Origin: Glycine soja
Lineage: Eukaryota > Streptophyta > Magnoliopsida > Fabales > Fabaceae
Length of the DNA: 64,000 bases
Assembly: GCF_004193775.1 (NCBI RefSeq)
Contig: NC_041019.1
Coordinates: 31,232,034 to 31,296,033, forward strand
Direction of reading: 5' to 3'
Part shown: piece by piece, positions 51,821-63,412 of the stretch
Numbering within the stretch: the stretch's first letter is position 1
Layout of the letters: the number at the start of each line of letters is the position of its first letter
Program-made: the position numbers and the translations under genes
Notes under the pieces: generated by a model
The model's database searches: none
What the model was told of the DNA's origin: nothing
What the model saw: only the letters and a program-made list of their open reading frames with translations

Positions 51821-52401
51821 TGAAGATTGTGCAGCCAAGCAGGAAAGATTGGAGTACCAGGCTTGATGATGCTCTCTGGGCACATCGGACTGCCTACAAA
51901 GCACCCATAGGAATGTCTCCTTATCGGGTTGTCTTTGGAAAGGCATGTCATCTTCCAGTGGAAATTGAGCACAAAGCATACTGGGCAGTGAAGACTTGCA
52001 ACTTCTCTATGGATCAAGCTGGCGAGGAAAGGAAGTTGCAACTGAGTGAGTTAGATGAAATCCGCCTAGACGCCTACGAGAATGCCAAGTTCTACAAAGA
52101 AAAGACCAAGAAGTTCCATGATAGCATGATAGTTAAAAAAGACTTTATGGTTGGGCAAAAAGTGTTATTGTATAATTCTAGGCTTGGACTCATGAGTGGT
52201 AAGTTGAGGTCTAAGTGGATTGGTCCTTTTGTTGTTACTAATGTTTTTCCTTATGGTACAGTTGAGATCAAAAGCGACTCCACAAACAAGAGCTTCAAGG
52301 TCAACGGACATCGACTTAAGCCATTCCTCACGAACCCTTCTTTAGTGGACGTAGTGGTGGAAGAGACTTCCTTACTCCACCCTACTCTTCCTCCACCATG
52401 A
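51821..52401 (+). pseudogene. Integrase C-terminal fragment of element D
   Basis: 193 codons open in one frame: [56 protein letters not shown], then a charged region and a GPY-like end ([33 protein letters not shown]). These are typical of the end of Athila-type integrase. There is no proper start codon and the catalytic core is absent, because a deletion joins the leader directly to this part. The original stop TGA at 52399 is kept. Confidence 0.88.
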
Positions 52402-53955
52402 CTTAGGGAGTTTTTCTTTTCCTATCTCCTTCTTTGCTTTTATTACACTTGTCTGATTCTCTTTGATGATTTAATTGTTTTTAATCTTTTAATTTGCTAC
52501 ATTGAGGACAATGTGTTGTTTAAGTATGGGGGGGGGAGTGTTCTTTGGTTTTGCTAGTTTTGTTGGTTTTGTTAATTTGTTAGTTGTGTTAATTTGTTAA
52601 TGTTGTTAGTTTCGTCGGATTTTCAGTTTAATATTTTGGGTCAATTTTGTGTGCACATACGACTTTGCATGTTTTTCTTTGAATTATAGGATATGTTCAA
52701 GAAATGGGTAATTGTTTTGAAAATAAAAGTTCTTGACATTTTGTGACTTGAAATCCTTGATTCTTCTCTACATGTCATGATAGTTTTGAAAGCTCAATTT
52801 GAAAGTGATGATTTTACCTTTGTGAGAATTTGAGCCATCCATCATTATAATCATTTGGTGTGTTTTGCCCCATTGATTGCTTGCACAATAGCCTTGGCTT
52901 GATTCTTGTTGATGCGTCCTAATTCACATGCATATTTGGAAATGATTAAGGCAATTTTGTTCTTATAAGCTTCTAGCCAAATGGACTTACCTTGAATTAA
53001 TTCCTTTGATAGCCCTTTTGAGCCTTGTTTCCCTTTCCTTGTTTTGAAGCTCACTACAAGCCTTAAGTGAAAAACCATGATATTACCATATCCTTAAGGA
53101 ATTTTGGAGCTTTGGAATTGTTTTGGGAATAAGTGTGGGGGGTTTTTGTTTCATTGGACAACTTGTTTTGTTGGCTATGCTTCATGATGTATTTTGGGCC
53201 ATACTTGATGTACATTGTATATTGGTTAAATGTTGGACATGCTGAATGAAATGTTGTTTCTCAAGGGCTAAAAAATAAAAAAAAAAAAAAAAAATAAAAA
53301 AAAAAAAATTCGAAAAAAAAAAATTCGGAAAGAAAAAAAAAAAAAAAGCAATAAAGTTGAGTGAATAAGATCTTAAATGGCACAAGAATGATGAAACTCT
53401 TGGTTCTACTCTTCATGTTTAATTTTTATCCTTACTTCTTTTTATTTTCTTATTTTTTTTTCTTAATATGCACTTATTCCCCTTTGCTCCTCTATTCCTT
53501 TGGGATTTAGCCACTTATTCCATATTTCTCCATACCTTGTCCTTGGCCCCATTACAACCTTAAAAGACCTTTTGATCCTCATGTGCTTGTGTTTATGGGT
53601 TGATTGTCAATTTTAGAATCTTGCCAAGTTTATGTGGTGTTTGCTTTCATGGGTGCTTTGAGGGTAAATAGTAGCCTAGACACTTGAGAGATAGAGTGTA
53701 TATCTTGTGAGGCTTTATCACTTTTCATTCTTGAGCTGATTAACTATTTTGCCATGATTGGGTTGCTTGGATGATTTTCATGAATGTCTTGACTTTTTTT
53801 GGATCTCCTTATGTTAGATGTTACCCATTCCTTTTATTCCTTGATGTTCATTGAGAAATATGTGAATGTTTTTGTTTGTCTCCCTCTAATATCCTTGGAT
53901 TTTGTTCTTTGTTTCATTTTGCCCAGGAGTGCAAAAGGCTAAGTATGGGGGGTTT
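52402..53955 (+). other. 3' non-coding region of element D
   Basis: No supported gene; the minus-strand ORF at 52851-53078 has no features. It contains the hairpin at 52499-52514, a G-run (TAAGTATGGGGGGGGGAG, 52521-52538) that looks like a polypurine tract, an A-rich block (53270-53347), and a second AAGTATGGGGGG at 53941-53952 directly before the 3' LTR. Athila-type elements are known for a long 3' region that in full copies has an env-like ORF; none is left. Confidence 0.7.
52499..52514 (+). other. Hairpin with AGGA loop, element D
   Basis: ACATTG and CAATGT pair around AGGA. A G-rich polypurine-like run follows seven bases later. It parallels the hairpin at 1152-1171 with different stem bases. 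Confidence 0.55.
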
Positions 53956-55161
53956 TGATGTGCCATCATTTTCTTCTATTTTCTAAACCCTTTTTGCACC
54001 ATTTTAATTATTGATTGGTCTTAATTGTCAAATTTATTAGGCAGTTTTATTATTTGGGCCCATTCAGCTAATTTGATGTTTTTAATCTAATTTCAGGAAT
54101 TAATGAAGCATTGGGTTTGAATCCAGAATTGAGCTTGGACTTGAAGAGGGCAGACTATTTTATTCTACAAAATTAGATCTTATCTTATCTTTATCTTATC
54201 TAGATATTATTTAGATTTGATCTCATCTAGATATTATTTAATCTAGATCTTATCTTATCTAGATTTGAATTTCTCATCTAGATATTATTTAATCTAGATC
54301 TTATCTTATCTTATCTAGATTTGAATTTCTCATCTAGATATTATTTAATCTAGATCTTATCTTATCTTATCTAGATTTGAATTTAATTTATTTATGGGCC
54401 TGGATTTAAAACAGATTTGTAAGCTTTGGGACTGAAAAACTATATAACAGCACCAAGGTTCTAGTTTAGGCTCTCTTGGATTATTCGTTTTTAGTTTTAG
54501 TCTCTCTCTTCTCTTTCTCTTTTATTTTCGTTTTTTTACAATTCCAGTTCAGACTTTTAGTTTTATCAATAAAATTTCATTCTCTATTTGATTAATGGAA
54601 GGCTAAGTCCGCAGCGTTGTTTTCCCTTGAGGATCAAGCACAGTTCTCTTTGAGGTTCTATTATTACTGTTAAATTCTGTTTAGTTTTTCCTCTTCACTA
54701 ATTACTTTGAATTTGTTGCTTTTAATTCATGCATGCTTAGTGCTTGATTAATTGTCTCTGCGCTTAATTTACGTTCATGCTTAATGATCGTTTATGAGTA
54801 ATTGGTGTATGTGATGCTTAATCACATAATGAATGCCTTATGTTGAATTTCGCTTAGTAATTTAATTTAGGGTTGGATTAAGTGGTTAAACTGATAAAGG
54901 ATAAACTCTCGTAACCTAGGATAAGAGACTTGCTTGTGAATCAAGGGGAAGCAACGTGTTTTAATTCTGATATTTTCTAATTCACATATATTCGCTGTTT
55001 AATTTACAAAAGCAAACAACCCCCCCCCCATCGTTACTGTTACTGTTACTGCAAGTATATTATGAACATTTGGCTTGTCACTGCTCGTTGGGAAACGACC
55101 TAGGATCACTTCCTAGTTACTACATTTTAATGTTTATTTGATTCGGGTACGGCCTCGATCA
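53956..55161 (+). mobile_element. 3' LTR of element D
   Basis: 1206 bases, nearly identical to the 5' LTR, ending GCCTCGATCA before the CCCAT duplication. Confidence 0.93.
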
Positions 55162-55261
55162 CCCATCAATTACCCCAACTCTCATAAAGGGCGACCTCTA
55201 AGCTCTTGATTTTGACTTGATAGAACCTTTTCTTGGGCAGAGGTGTTTGATTTGATCCCAT
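55162..55261 (-). pseudogene. ORF1 N-terminal piece of element H
   Basis: The minus-strand start ATG is at 55259-55261 (MGSNQTPLPKKRFYQVKIKS), matching the MGTNQN...KRFYQVKVKS start of ORF1 in A and C. About 25 codons on, an extra base and a TAA break the frame shortly before the D insertion. The longer open frame upstream of the ATG is not conserved and is not counted. Confidence 0.75.
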
Positions 55262-56779
55262 GTTTACTAGAATGGAAATTCTTGTTTGAATCAATACTTT
55301 GACATCTATCATGGGAGAAATGGATGAATGCATGAAGAGATGCTTATGCGGTGCATGATACGAATGTGTTTTACGGACACGAGAGCCTGGAAAATCGTCT
55401 TTTCTTACTTGCAACATTTGGCAGCACAGTGCCCCATGTATGCACTTAAGAAGGTGACACAGACATTTCAGCTTCCTGTGACATAATGACGAGAGCAACA
55501 TACAATGCGCGTGTGACGACACGATGTGAACGTGCAAAAATCGCATGGTTTATAACGCAACAGGGGGACGTACAAGCATGGTAATATCATGAAAGAAAAC
55601 AAAACATGCAGTGTGTTTTCTTCGTGCCACTATTTTAGGAACCTAAACGGGAGGAACTAAAATACTTTTAGCGATAACTTCCCTAGGTGGTTATATCTCT
55701 CTCAATGGTTTCTAGAGATATCAAAGGTATTACCACCCCACGCGTCCGTTACAAGGAACGACAGCCTTTAATCAAATGTGCAAAATCATGACTTTTATTT
55801 TATTTTATTTTCCCTTTTTTACGTTTTTTATCTTTTGGGGTCGACAAAAACAAGGCTTTTGCTCCTACGTATCCTCAATTGTGATGAGGAACTCAGACCT
55901 ACGTAGTTTTTTAGAAAGCAAGAAAGTTATGTGGGGTGTTGATTTTAGACTTTTTAAACGGTTCGTTTTTACCAATAAAAGTAAAAAGGGACCGTTAAGG
56001 CGTTGGACCTTGAAACGGTTTCAAATGACCTTTTTGCGGGCAAATGCTTGATTTGTGAGTTGATTTTAGCCTTAGTTTCACTTCGTTATTTCTCAACTCA
56101 TTAAAGAGGACTTTCAAAGTAAAATGTCCGGTTGACACTTATTTTATTAATTTTCGATTTAACCGAGATTACGGCATGAACGAAAAAGAATACTGAAAGT
56201 AGAAGAATGAAGATGAAAACATACAAAGCAAGAATGGACCCCTAAGGGTGCATAGAATGAATTCAAAGCTTCAAAATCAAAAACTAACAACTGGTTGAAG
56301 ATCGACGAATGATGAAGAATGAATGAAGAACGGCGAAGAACATTCACGGAATTGATCACGGAAACATCATGGAAGCATTATGGAAGTGCCTCGGCTTGGA
56401 TTTTTTCCTTCTTTCTTCTTCTCCTCACTAATTTTAAGTGAAAATTGAATATCCAAAGTGCTGAACCCCTTCCCCTCAACCCCAAACAACATTTTATAGC
56501 AAAAATGAGGGAGGTGGTTGCCGCCCAGCTCGCCCAAGCGAGCTAGGTAGCTTCCACCTAAAGCAACCTCCCTCCAGAATATTCCTGATGGGCCCAGGGC
56601 TAGGTAGACCCCCCCTAAATTGATCAGCTCACCCCCATTTTTCGTATTTTGCTCATTTCCTTCCGAAATGTTGCGAAACTTTACGGATTACGCGGTAAAG
56701 AGTGTTAAGCATCTCAACTCGACTGGCAAGAATTTAAATGGTTGTAAATAAACGTCCACGGACGAAATTGGGGTATGAC
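55262..56779 (-). mobile_element. 5' LTR and leader remnant of element H
   Basis: The minus strand opens at 56779 with TGTCATACCCCAATTTCG, an Ogre-type LTR start. The palindrome GCTCGCTTGGGCGAGC (56528-56543) and a TATA box TATAAAA (56492-56498) follow, and the TACGTAGG and GGTCGACAAAA-type blocks of the other Ogre LTRs appear at about 55840-55910. The LTR's 3' end and a PBS are not recognisable between 55262 and 55740, so this part is deleted or strongly diverged. Confidence 0.7.
56492..56543 (-). promoter_or_regulatory. U3 palindrome and TATA box of H LTR
   Basis: On the minus strand GCTCGCTTGGGCGAGC (56528-56543) is followed by TATAAAA (56492-56498). One base of the palindrome centre differs from A and C while the arms are kept. 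Confidence 0.55.
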
Positions 56780-56869
56780 AGATCCTCAACAATGACATCA
56801 TCAAATCCCGCATCCTCAGCATCTGTAGATGATTTAGAATACAAGGAGTTTGTCAAGCAGAAAAGATGA
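56780..56869 (+). CDS. Possible terminal exon fragment at the edge of H
   Basis: Directly next to the LTR start of H, a frame of 28 codons is open to TGA 56867-56869: serine-rich (TMTSSNPASSASV) and then charged (DDLEYKEFVKQKR). It could be the last exon of a gene cut by H. The family was not recognised; the shortness makes chance possible. Confidence 0.25.
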   Translation, partial: RSSTMTSSNPASSASVDDLEYKEFVKQKR

Positions 56870-58614
56870 TACTTTCTCCCTATATCTCTCTAATCCCACT
56901 CTTGGCTCTCTCTGCTCTTTCCCCAGTCCATTCCTTACTAATTTTCATTTTATTTTATTCTTTATAATAACTTAAAAATTTTAAAAATGGTCAAAACACA
57001 CTTATAGGCTAATGTCCATGGCAACAATAGTGTTTTAGTGAACTCACTGCTTGATCAATCAAAGCTTCCAATTACCTTCACCATCAACCAGCCACAGTTC
57101 CATGGAATGAAATGGTATTAAAGCAGGACGCTAGGGGCAAGAGCAGAGAAAATTAGTTTGATCACACATTATTATGGCTAACATGCAGGTTTAAGGTTAG
57201 ACAAGCTATAACTGGTTTATCTAGAACTAAAGAAATTAAATAAGTATACACTAGGAAGAAAATGAGGCAAGATCAAAATTAAACAACAAATTAGTGAAGT
57301 ACTCTTAATTCATTAAATTTACCATGGCAGTATTTTTTTCTTCGATATTCATATATAATCAAGTTACTTGTGAGGAAGTAACAACCATGATTCTCATATC
57401 TTTTGCAAGCCTGTATAGGTGTTCTTCAAATCAACACTAGTTGCACTGCCAACATTATTTTTTGTTAGGATATGAAACAAGATTAATAATGAAAAACAAG
57501 CAACAATTTCTCTGAAAAGGAATTGAAGACTTTCTAAGGGGCATGTTGTATTAAACAAAAATGTTTAAGAAATTTTAAAAAAATTTGTTTAAAAAATTGT
57601 CTAAGGGGCATGCTGTATGAAACAAAAATATTTACATTTAATTAATAATCAGTAAAATGATTTAGCTTGGTGAATTATTATAAGATGTAGTCGCTTACCA
57701 TCAGTGTAAGCCAGGAGAAAAAGCACTTTGATGAACCAGATTGGAGTGCTAAAAAATTAGAAAGAGGGCAGTTAATTATTCTATAATTTTCTAAAGACAT
57801 GTGTGACATGATATTTTTTGTTATCAGAGTATGACAATTCATCTAGAAGGAGGAGTAGTCAATCTTGCAGGTCATGGAGCTAATGCACTCTAACAACATA
57901 AGTACTATATTTTATTAACAAGCTTATAAAGTGAAGATGTCCCATGAAAATTAAAATACAATAAGTAACAGAAAAAATTACCTTATGTGAAGATGGCATT
58001 CGATCAGATGCATTTCACCAATTAGTGTCAAGAAAGAAATATACACACGCATGTTTAAAAACTATTTAGCAATAACAGCAATAGTGAGTAGTATACTATT
58101 ACTACCTGACCGTAAATCGTGTTGATCTTGGATTCCCCTGTCTTCTTGCTCTGCCACGTAGCTAGAGAAAAGATTATTACAAGTTGAGTAACAAAATGAG
58201 AGAAAAAATGTACCAGGGATAATAATAAATTAACAATAATAATATATTGTTAATAAAAATGTACCAAGGATAATAATAAGTTAATAATAATAATAATAAT
58301 ATATTGCTTTATATATTGTTATTAATAATAAATAAAAATATTCCTTGCATATGGATAGCCAAATCTATCAAGGAAATTGTTTTAATAATCCAAGGGGAAC
58401 AATACAACTAAACAAATTTATCTGAATTCATGTTGCAAAGGATATAAAACTTTCAAGTTAAAAGCATGTAATTATGATTAAATTTGTGAATATCAAGTTT
58501 CCAAAATTTAGATTTGATAAAATCTGCTAGAGAAACTACTACACTTGTTGAATCAGCCACATCCACCTGATGAAAAAATACAAGGTGAGAAAGACCTGAG
58601 GCTTTGAGTGTTTC
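56870..58614. other. A/T-rich flank with candidate minus-strand exons
   Basis: This stretch shows no retrotransposon homology to the rest of the window. Candidate minus-strand exons are 57699-57748 (acceptor TTTTTTAG, donor GTAAGC; reads TPIWFIKVLFLLAYTD), 58111-58150 (acceptor GTGGCAG, weaker donor GTCAGG; SKKTGESKINTIYG) and 58511-58566 (acceptor TTTTTTCATCAG, no clear donor; VDVADSTSVVVSLA). Each is short. A TAA-type microsatellite lies at about 58215-58335. The gene was not identified. Confidence 0.35.
58215..58335. repeat. (TAA)n-type microsatellite
   Basis: Imperfect AATAATAATAA runs with a duplicated AAAAATGTACCARGGATAATAATAA block. Confidence 0.75.
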
Positions 58615-59036
58615 CACTACTAGAAAAATGGCTTTTTACAACGGTTAATAAGTACTTTTAATGATGATTATAAACCGTCGTTATATATAATGCCGTTAAA
58701 ACAAAATTGTTTTTTACGACGGTTATTTTAATAACCGTCTTTGAAAGTTATAACCATTCAAAGACGGTTATTAACTAATAATCATCTTTGATTGATGTGT
58801 CATAATTGACATTCAAAGATGGTTATTAGTTAATAACCGTCTTTGATTACTGTGTCTGCTTCGACATTCAAAGACGTAGCTAATAACCGTCTTTGATTGT
58901 TGTGTCAGAATCGACATTCAACGATGGTTATTAGATTGGTGTGTCAGAATCGACATTTAAGATAATAACCATCTTTGATTACTATGTTGGCTTCGACATT
59001 CAAAGACGGTTATTAGTTAATAACCGTCTTTGAAAG
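58615..59036 (+). mobile_element. CACTA transposon terminus with subterminal repeats
   Basis: CACTACTAGAAAAATGGC at 58615 fits the terminal inverted repeat of plant CACTA (En/Spm) elements. It is followed to 59036 by at least six direct and inverted copies of AAAGACGGTTATT, several arranged as AAAGACGGTTATTAGTTAATAACCGTCTTT-like palindromes (shortened forms noted at 58760-59035), the usual transposase-binding subterminal region. The terminus faces right, so the element extends rightward. A matching TIR ending in GTAGTG was not found up to 64000. Three-base TSD cannot be checked (left flank TTC). Confidence 0.75.
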
Positions 59037-60252
59037 CAATTTCAAAATTGAAGCTTTTTCACACCAATTGTTTTATATCTTTTTTTACTTTCTTTCTAGG
59101 CATTAACTAGCATTTTGTCCACAAATATTTGTCCTATTAAAATATCCAGTATCAAATGCAAGAATCCAAAGTCAATGTTCACAAAAAAACCTCTATAATT
59201 TTAGAATTGAAGCAATGAGGCAATAACTAGCTTTTTGACTACAACTTCTAACATGCAACGGTCAAATTCAGTAATCTCTTGCATATCAAAAGCTTCAATA
59301 AGGTCTATATACATCATGTGCACACGGTCAAATTTAGTAGCACACCATCACGAAAATGTATAATACACTTGGTTATGGATATTTAGGAGTGCAATAAAGC
59401 TTTACACAAAGAACATAGTATAGGTTAAATAAATACAGCCGAAGATTCAAATCACATAGAAAACACCTTTAATTTCCAATAGACATAGCTAATTATCCCA
59501 ACTGTTGCTCGCTCTGCAATTCTATTGCAATACTCTGCATGGAAAAAGGAGGTATATTATTTCTGATATAAAATGACAAATCAAACTGATGAAGAGAAAT
59601 GAAGAAAATTAGATACCCAAGTTAACAACTTTCACAAATTAAACAATATCTCCTTGTAGACATATTACATGAGCATACCTTTGCACCATCTAATTTTCCA
59701 AGCTGTATTTCCAAGCATACCTTTACATGAGCATACCTTTGCACCATCTAGTTTTCTAAGCATACCTTTGAAAATTATGCTATCATTCTAAGATTATATT
59801 GATAAATCTATTCACTTCTTAAGCAGTCTCCAAGCTTGATGTTTATTCACACATTCAATCTTATTATAGCAGAAAACTCTAAATAAAAATTCTGTTAAAA
59901 GGTAGCACTGGTGGTATGAGTCCTTATGAATATCTAGTACAAAAGTTTTTAATTATAAATTGGAAGCAAAACCAACATAAAATATTGGGTGAGTTGGTTA
60001 GATGGATCAATCAACAACCAAAAATTCAGCAAAACCATTTAGAGCCATTCCTTTTACTCGCTAAAATGCATGATACAAATTTTTTTAGAAAAGTAATTGT
60101 TTTAAGCCTACAGTGAGAATGACTATATAGCAGCCTACTTCCTACTGACAAGGACAAGAAGTTGAAATTCTGCACAATAATGATAGTCATTAGTGCATGA
60201 GGAAGAGGGTGCAAGGAGTGGCATCTTCACCAAAAATTAACCTTAAGCTTAC
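59037..60252. other. A/T-rich region with one possible terminal exon
   Basis: Mostly featureless A/T-rich sequence. At 59493-59534 the minus strand has an acceptor (TTTTTCCATGCAG) followed by SIAIELQSEQQLG and a stop, which could be a last exon. 59690-59765 repeats CATACCTTTGCACCATCTA twice. Confidence 0.35.
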
Positions 60253-60573
60253 TTGCTTTTGAGGGCCATACATCACAGGTGTTGGAGCAGCCTGTGATAT
60301 GTTTCGATAATGGCATTGCCATTGAAGAATAATATTCATACTTTCATGTGGATTCCTCACAGTAGAAGAAGTGATTCCATTTTTCATTCTGTTTAAGCTG
60401 TGAACTTCTAAAAGAACTCCACGCTTTGATCCTTCGTGTTCTCTCATTTGATGACATTCAAAAAGCTCATATTCTTTGATAACCTGCGTTTTTGGCACTT
60501 CTAGACTCTTGATTAAATGACTGATGTGAACATGAGCTGCACACCTCTTCCATGATGTTTTAGGAATTAAAAT
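60253..60573 (-). CDS. Internal exon of an unidentified minus-strand gene
   Basis: 107 codons, open in phase 0, bounded by an acceptor (AACCGTGCAG, ending at 60574) and a consensus donor (GTAAGC at 60247-60252). Codons look plant-like. It reads, in parts, TSWKRCAAHVHISHLIKSLE, ELFECHQMREHEGSKRGVLL, EVHSLNRMKNGITSSTVRNP, ILQWQCHYRNISQ, APTPVMYGPQKQ. No known transposase, gag or pol motif is seen, and I could not name the family. It joins in phase with the exon at 60715-60811. It may belong to a resident gene or to a fragment carried by the CACTA element. Confidence 0.6.
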
Positions 60574-60714
60574 CTGCACGGTTATTTATTGACAACTCTA
60601 AATTGATGTTTGAGTGGAGTGTACATCAGTTAGGATCAAGAGATTTTAACATAATACAAGTAAAAGTCCAAGTCACACAAAAACAATAATAATAATAAAT
60701 TTTTTAGTCCTTAC

Positions 60715-60811
60715 CCTCCCACTAGAAGAACAAGTTGAAGTTTCCATGGAATCCATTTTGGAGTCACGGATTGCAGCTTCCAGCCAATCAGGAGCTTCAG
60801 TAGCAGAAGAC
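60715..60811 (-). CDS. Upstream exon of the same unidentified gene
   Basis: 97 bases with acceptor TTTCCTAG (60812 upward) and donor GTAAGG (60709-60714). One base completes a codon, then 32 codons: SSATEAPDWLEAAIRDSK followed by MDSMETSTCSSSGR. The end is in phase 0 with the exon at 60253-60573. Further upstream exons were not found. Confidence 0.5.
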
Positions 60812-62926
60812 CTAGGAAATAAAAAATGATCAGGTTGAGACAAACAGAACAAGAAGGATTGGAATCAAGCCACTAACAGGGTGAAAATGTAAAATGAAAA
60901 CAATTTACTGTAGATAAGCCTAGCCAGCTAGTGCCACTGGTGATAAGCCTGGCCATAATGCAAGTCCTTATGGTAAAAGAAGTTAAGAATCAACCAAATT
61001 GATGTAAAAACATTTAGCCTATACTTGAGTCACGGAAATTAGAAATCAACTCTATAAAATAAACGTTTTGATCTTTGAGAGGAGTGTACCATTTCCTGTT
61101 TAGTCCTTCATCATATGTTGTTGTTGCTTGCGATCAACGTTTCTTGAATATAAAAATTAGATAACTTTTCAAAATGGCGGATATTTTGTGAGAATTTATT
61201 TTAAGTGAAATAAGGATAATTTAAATATATTTTAAAATGGAAAGAAATTAAGGTTTTTTTTTCTGCTTTTAGTAGTATGAATCTCTACTCTCATCTCTCT
61301 TTCTTCTATTCTCCCTTTCTCATCTTTCATATATCTCCTTTTATTTTCTTTTCCTTTTCTCAATTACATATCTCTCCCTCCTTTTCTTTTCTACACGCAT
61401 TTTTGGTCTTTTTACTACTCCACTTTTCTTTTCTTACACCTCTCTTAAATATTTAATTCATATTTATTAGTAAATATATTTTTTAACAATGAAATATATA
61501 TTTCTATATTTATTAGTAATAAAAAAATATTAGTGTTTAGTCTTCAATGTACTATTCAATGTAACTACATATACCAACTTTTCAATGTTGATCTTGTATA
61601 TGATTTCAAATGCAAACTATTCAAATGATGGATAGAAATAAATTAGCAAACTATTCAATGTCTTTGTCTAATCTATTGATGTCTTCTACAACCAAAATAT
61701 TTGCCAAGCTTTATTAGGTAAAGAAAGGTTGTAGTGATTTAAGGGTAGCCAATTTTAAGGGTAGCCAACTTTCTATCTCCAGTCCCCACATTTTAATCTC
61801 TATTTTTTAGGGCGTGAAGATAGCCAAGAAAATAATGTGTAAGCCTCCTCTCTCTGTGTAAGCCTAGAAAGATTGCTATCTCCAGTCCCTTGAAGACATT
61901 ATTTTCTTTGAATTTTTATATTTCTTTTGTAGACTAGCAATCTTTGACAGTAAAGTTGGAAAATGAAAGATGAAAGGCTTTATGATTGAGTGTTGAATGT
62001 TGATATCTTTATATTCCAAATTCCGATACAACCATTTGATATTTTTTATTTAATTTGTCACGTTGTTATACTATATTATACTAGTACATATTTATGAGTA
62101 ATTTATCTCCCCTCTTTTATCTATTGATCTTTGTTGTCTACGTTTATTGAGAATAAATCTTTTTTCTTTTTACTCTATCTTTATAAATTTTATTAGAATA
62201 CACTATGAACAGATTTTTAATTATATTATCTAATAACATGTTATTAAGCATGATAAATTTATTAATTTTGATAATAATTATCTTAAAATTATATTGAGAT
62301 GAATCTTGATTGGTTGACAAATTTTTTTTATATTATTCTTATATGGAAATTAAACTTTTTTCATATCCTGCTAACTATATAAACAAATGAAATAATATTA
62401 TTAATCTTTCAATACTCAAATTGATTTAATTTCTATTTTTGGTCAAATTCTTACGACATGAGGGGCAGGGAAAAATAGTGGGTGTTCAAGTAATCTTAAT
62501 TGTGTTTTTCCATTTGGATATTTTTTTTGTATTAATACTTATAAATAAAATAAAATAAAAAACGTAAAAGAATTAATTTTTTACAAGTTTAAATTAACTT
62601 ATAAATCTTAGTTTTTTAAAAAATTGGATGACAGAATTTTAATAAAAGCTACTGTATAAGTTAATTTTAACTTACAAAAAAGAGTTCAATTCATTACTTC
62701 TTATTTTCTTTGTGTATAAATGCCTATGAAAAAATTTGTTCAAATACTGCCTCAACTAAGTTGTTTAGCAATGTGTCCAAGGAAAATAGCTAGTTTTAGA
62801 GGTACTTATCCTAAATTTTCAACATACTTACGCTAACAATAAATGAATAATATATTTTCCATGTTTTTGAAGTGCTGTTAGTAAAGAGACTAGACTAGAG
62901 AGACTAGAGAATGTTGATGACTTCAT
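60812..62926. other. A/T-rich region without recognised genes
   Basis: Nothing convincing was seen. There are T-rich (61255-61460) and A/T-rich (62090-62640) stretches, and AAGGGTAGCCAA appears twice near 61742-61770. It could be intron, intergenic or transposon interior. Confidence 0.5.
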
Positions 62927-63084
62927 GAGCTACCAAATGATTTTCAACAAGCACGACATAAGAGTATGTTACTACAAACATTGCAATGAAATTATTACCA
63001 ATGCATATGAAAAACGGGATACATTGTACATGTGCACAGGCTTCAATGAGAAGTCTCCCTATCCAGTTGTTGTGCTTCAAACAG
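62927..63084 (+). CDS. Possible plus-strand exon, unidentified
   Basis: An open frame of about 52 codons ends at a donor (AAACAG/GTAAAC at 63084/63085). It reads YQMIFNKHDIRVCYYKHCNE, IITNAYEKRDTLYMCTGFNE, KSPYPVVVLQT. The mixed hydrophobic and charged composition with several Cys and Tyr looks coding rather than random in this A/T-rich region. The acceptor side is unclear. Family not recognised. Confidence 0.4.
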
Positions 63085-63320
63085 GTAAACCATACTTAAC
63101 CAATTTTATTATATAATGAAATTTTCTTATACATCATATCTTTTTTGTTTTCCCAAATAAAAAACTAATTTACCACTACGGGACAACGCGAAAAGGAAGA
63201 TGGATCTCCATTCCATAGAATAAAACTAGAGAGAAAAGGACATCCAACAAACATATTTAAATCCTTTTAATTAAGTGTTACCAGAAAAAAGTTTGCTCTT
63301 CAATAGAATAGTGATGAACC

Positions 63321-63412
63321 TCATTTGGCAGAAGCAGAACTGGATGACAGTCTTTGCCTCCTTGCTTTATCAGCTTTTTCCAAGTAATGTTGATGAGATT
63401 GGTGTTTGGTTC
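63321..63412 (-). CDS. Possible minus-strand terminal exon
   Basis: An acceptor (CTAACTTTGCAG) is followed by 30 codons, GTKHQSHQHYLEKADKARRQ then RLSSSSASAK, and a TGA at 63321-63323. Basic and serine-rich end. The gene was not recognised and no other exon could be joined. Confidence 0.4.

Larger units (their letters stand above)
49972..55161 (+). mobile_element. Athila/Calypso-type element D, young and internally deleted
   Basis: Two LTRs (49972-51179 and 53956-55161), a perfect tRNA-Asp-type PBS, a perfect CCCAT duplication and G-rich polypurine tracts. Internally only a leader, the C-terminal part of integrase (51821-52401) and the 3' non-coding region remain; gag, protease, RT, RNase H and most of integrase are deleted. 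By direct reading the LTRs differ by two substitutions (AGAGAGCAG/AGAGGGCAG and GCATCG/GCCTCG) and a poly-C length of 12 against 10. Confidence 0.93.
26388..56779 (-). mobile_element. Old minus-strand Ogre-type element H, split by nested insertions
   Basis: H consists of 5' LTR (about 55560-56779), ORF1 in five pieces (55162-55261, 49797-49971, 47408-48070, 42248-42429, 29816-30362), gag (27079-29599) and protease (26388-26985). Between these pieces lie elements C, B, a solo LTR and D, each with its own target-site duplication where it can be read. The reading of ORF1 continues correctly from piece to piece, which proves the nesting. RT to the 3' LTR of H are not in the window. H is a different subfamily from A and C (protein similarity is clear but far from identity). 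Confidence 0.85.

Noticed and set aside
55262..55546. Extension of H ORF1 upstream of its ATG (95 codons)
   Set aside because: A and C have no matching extension; similarity begins exactly at the MGSNQ methionine, so the upstream frame is chance.
61731..61736. GTAGTG at 61731 as right end of the CACTA element
   Set aside because: The bases before it (AAAGAAAGGTT) do not match the inverted TIR (GCCATTTTTCTAGTAGTG expected) and there are no subterminal repeats nearby.
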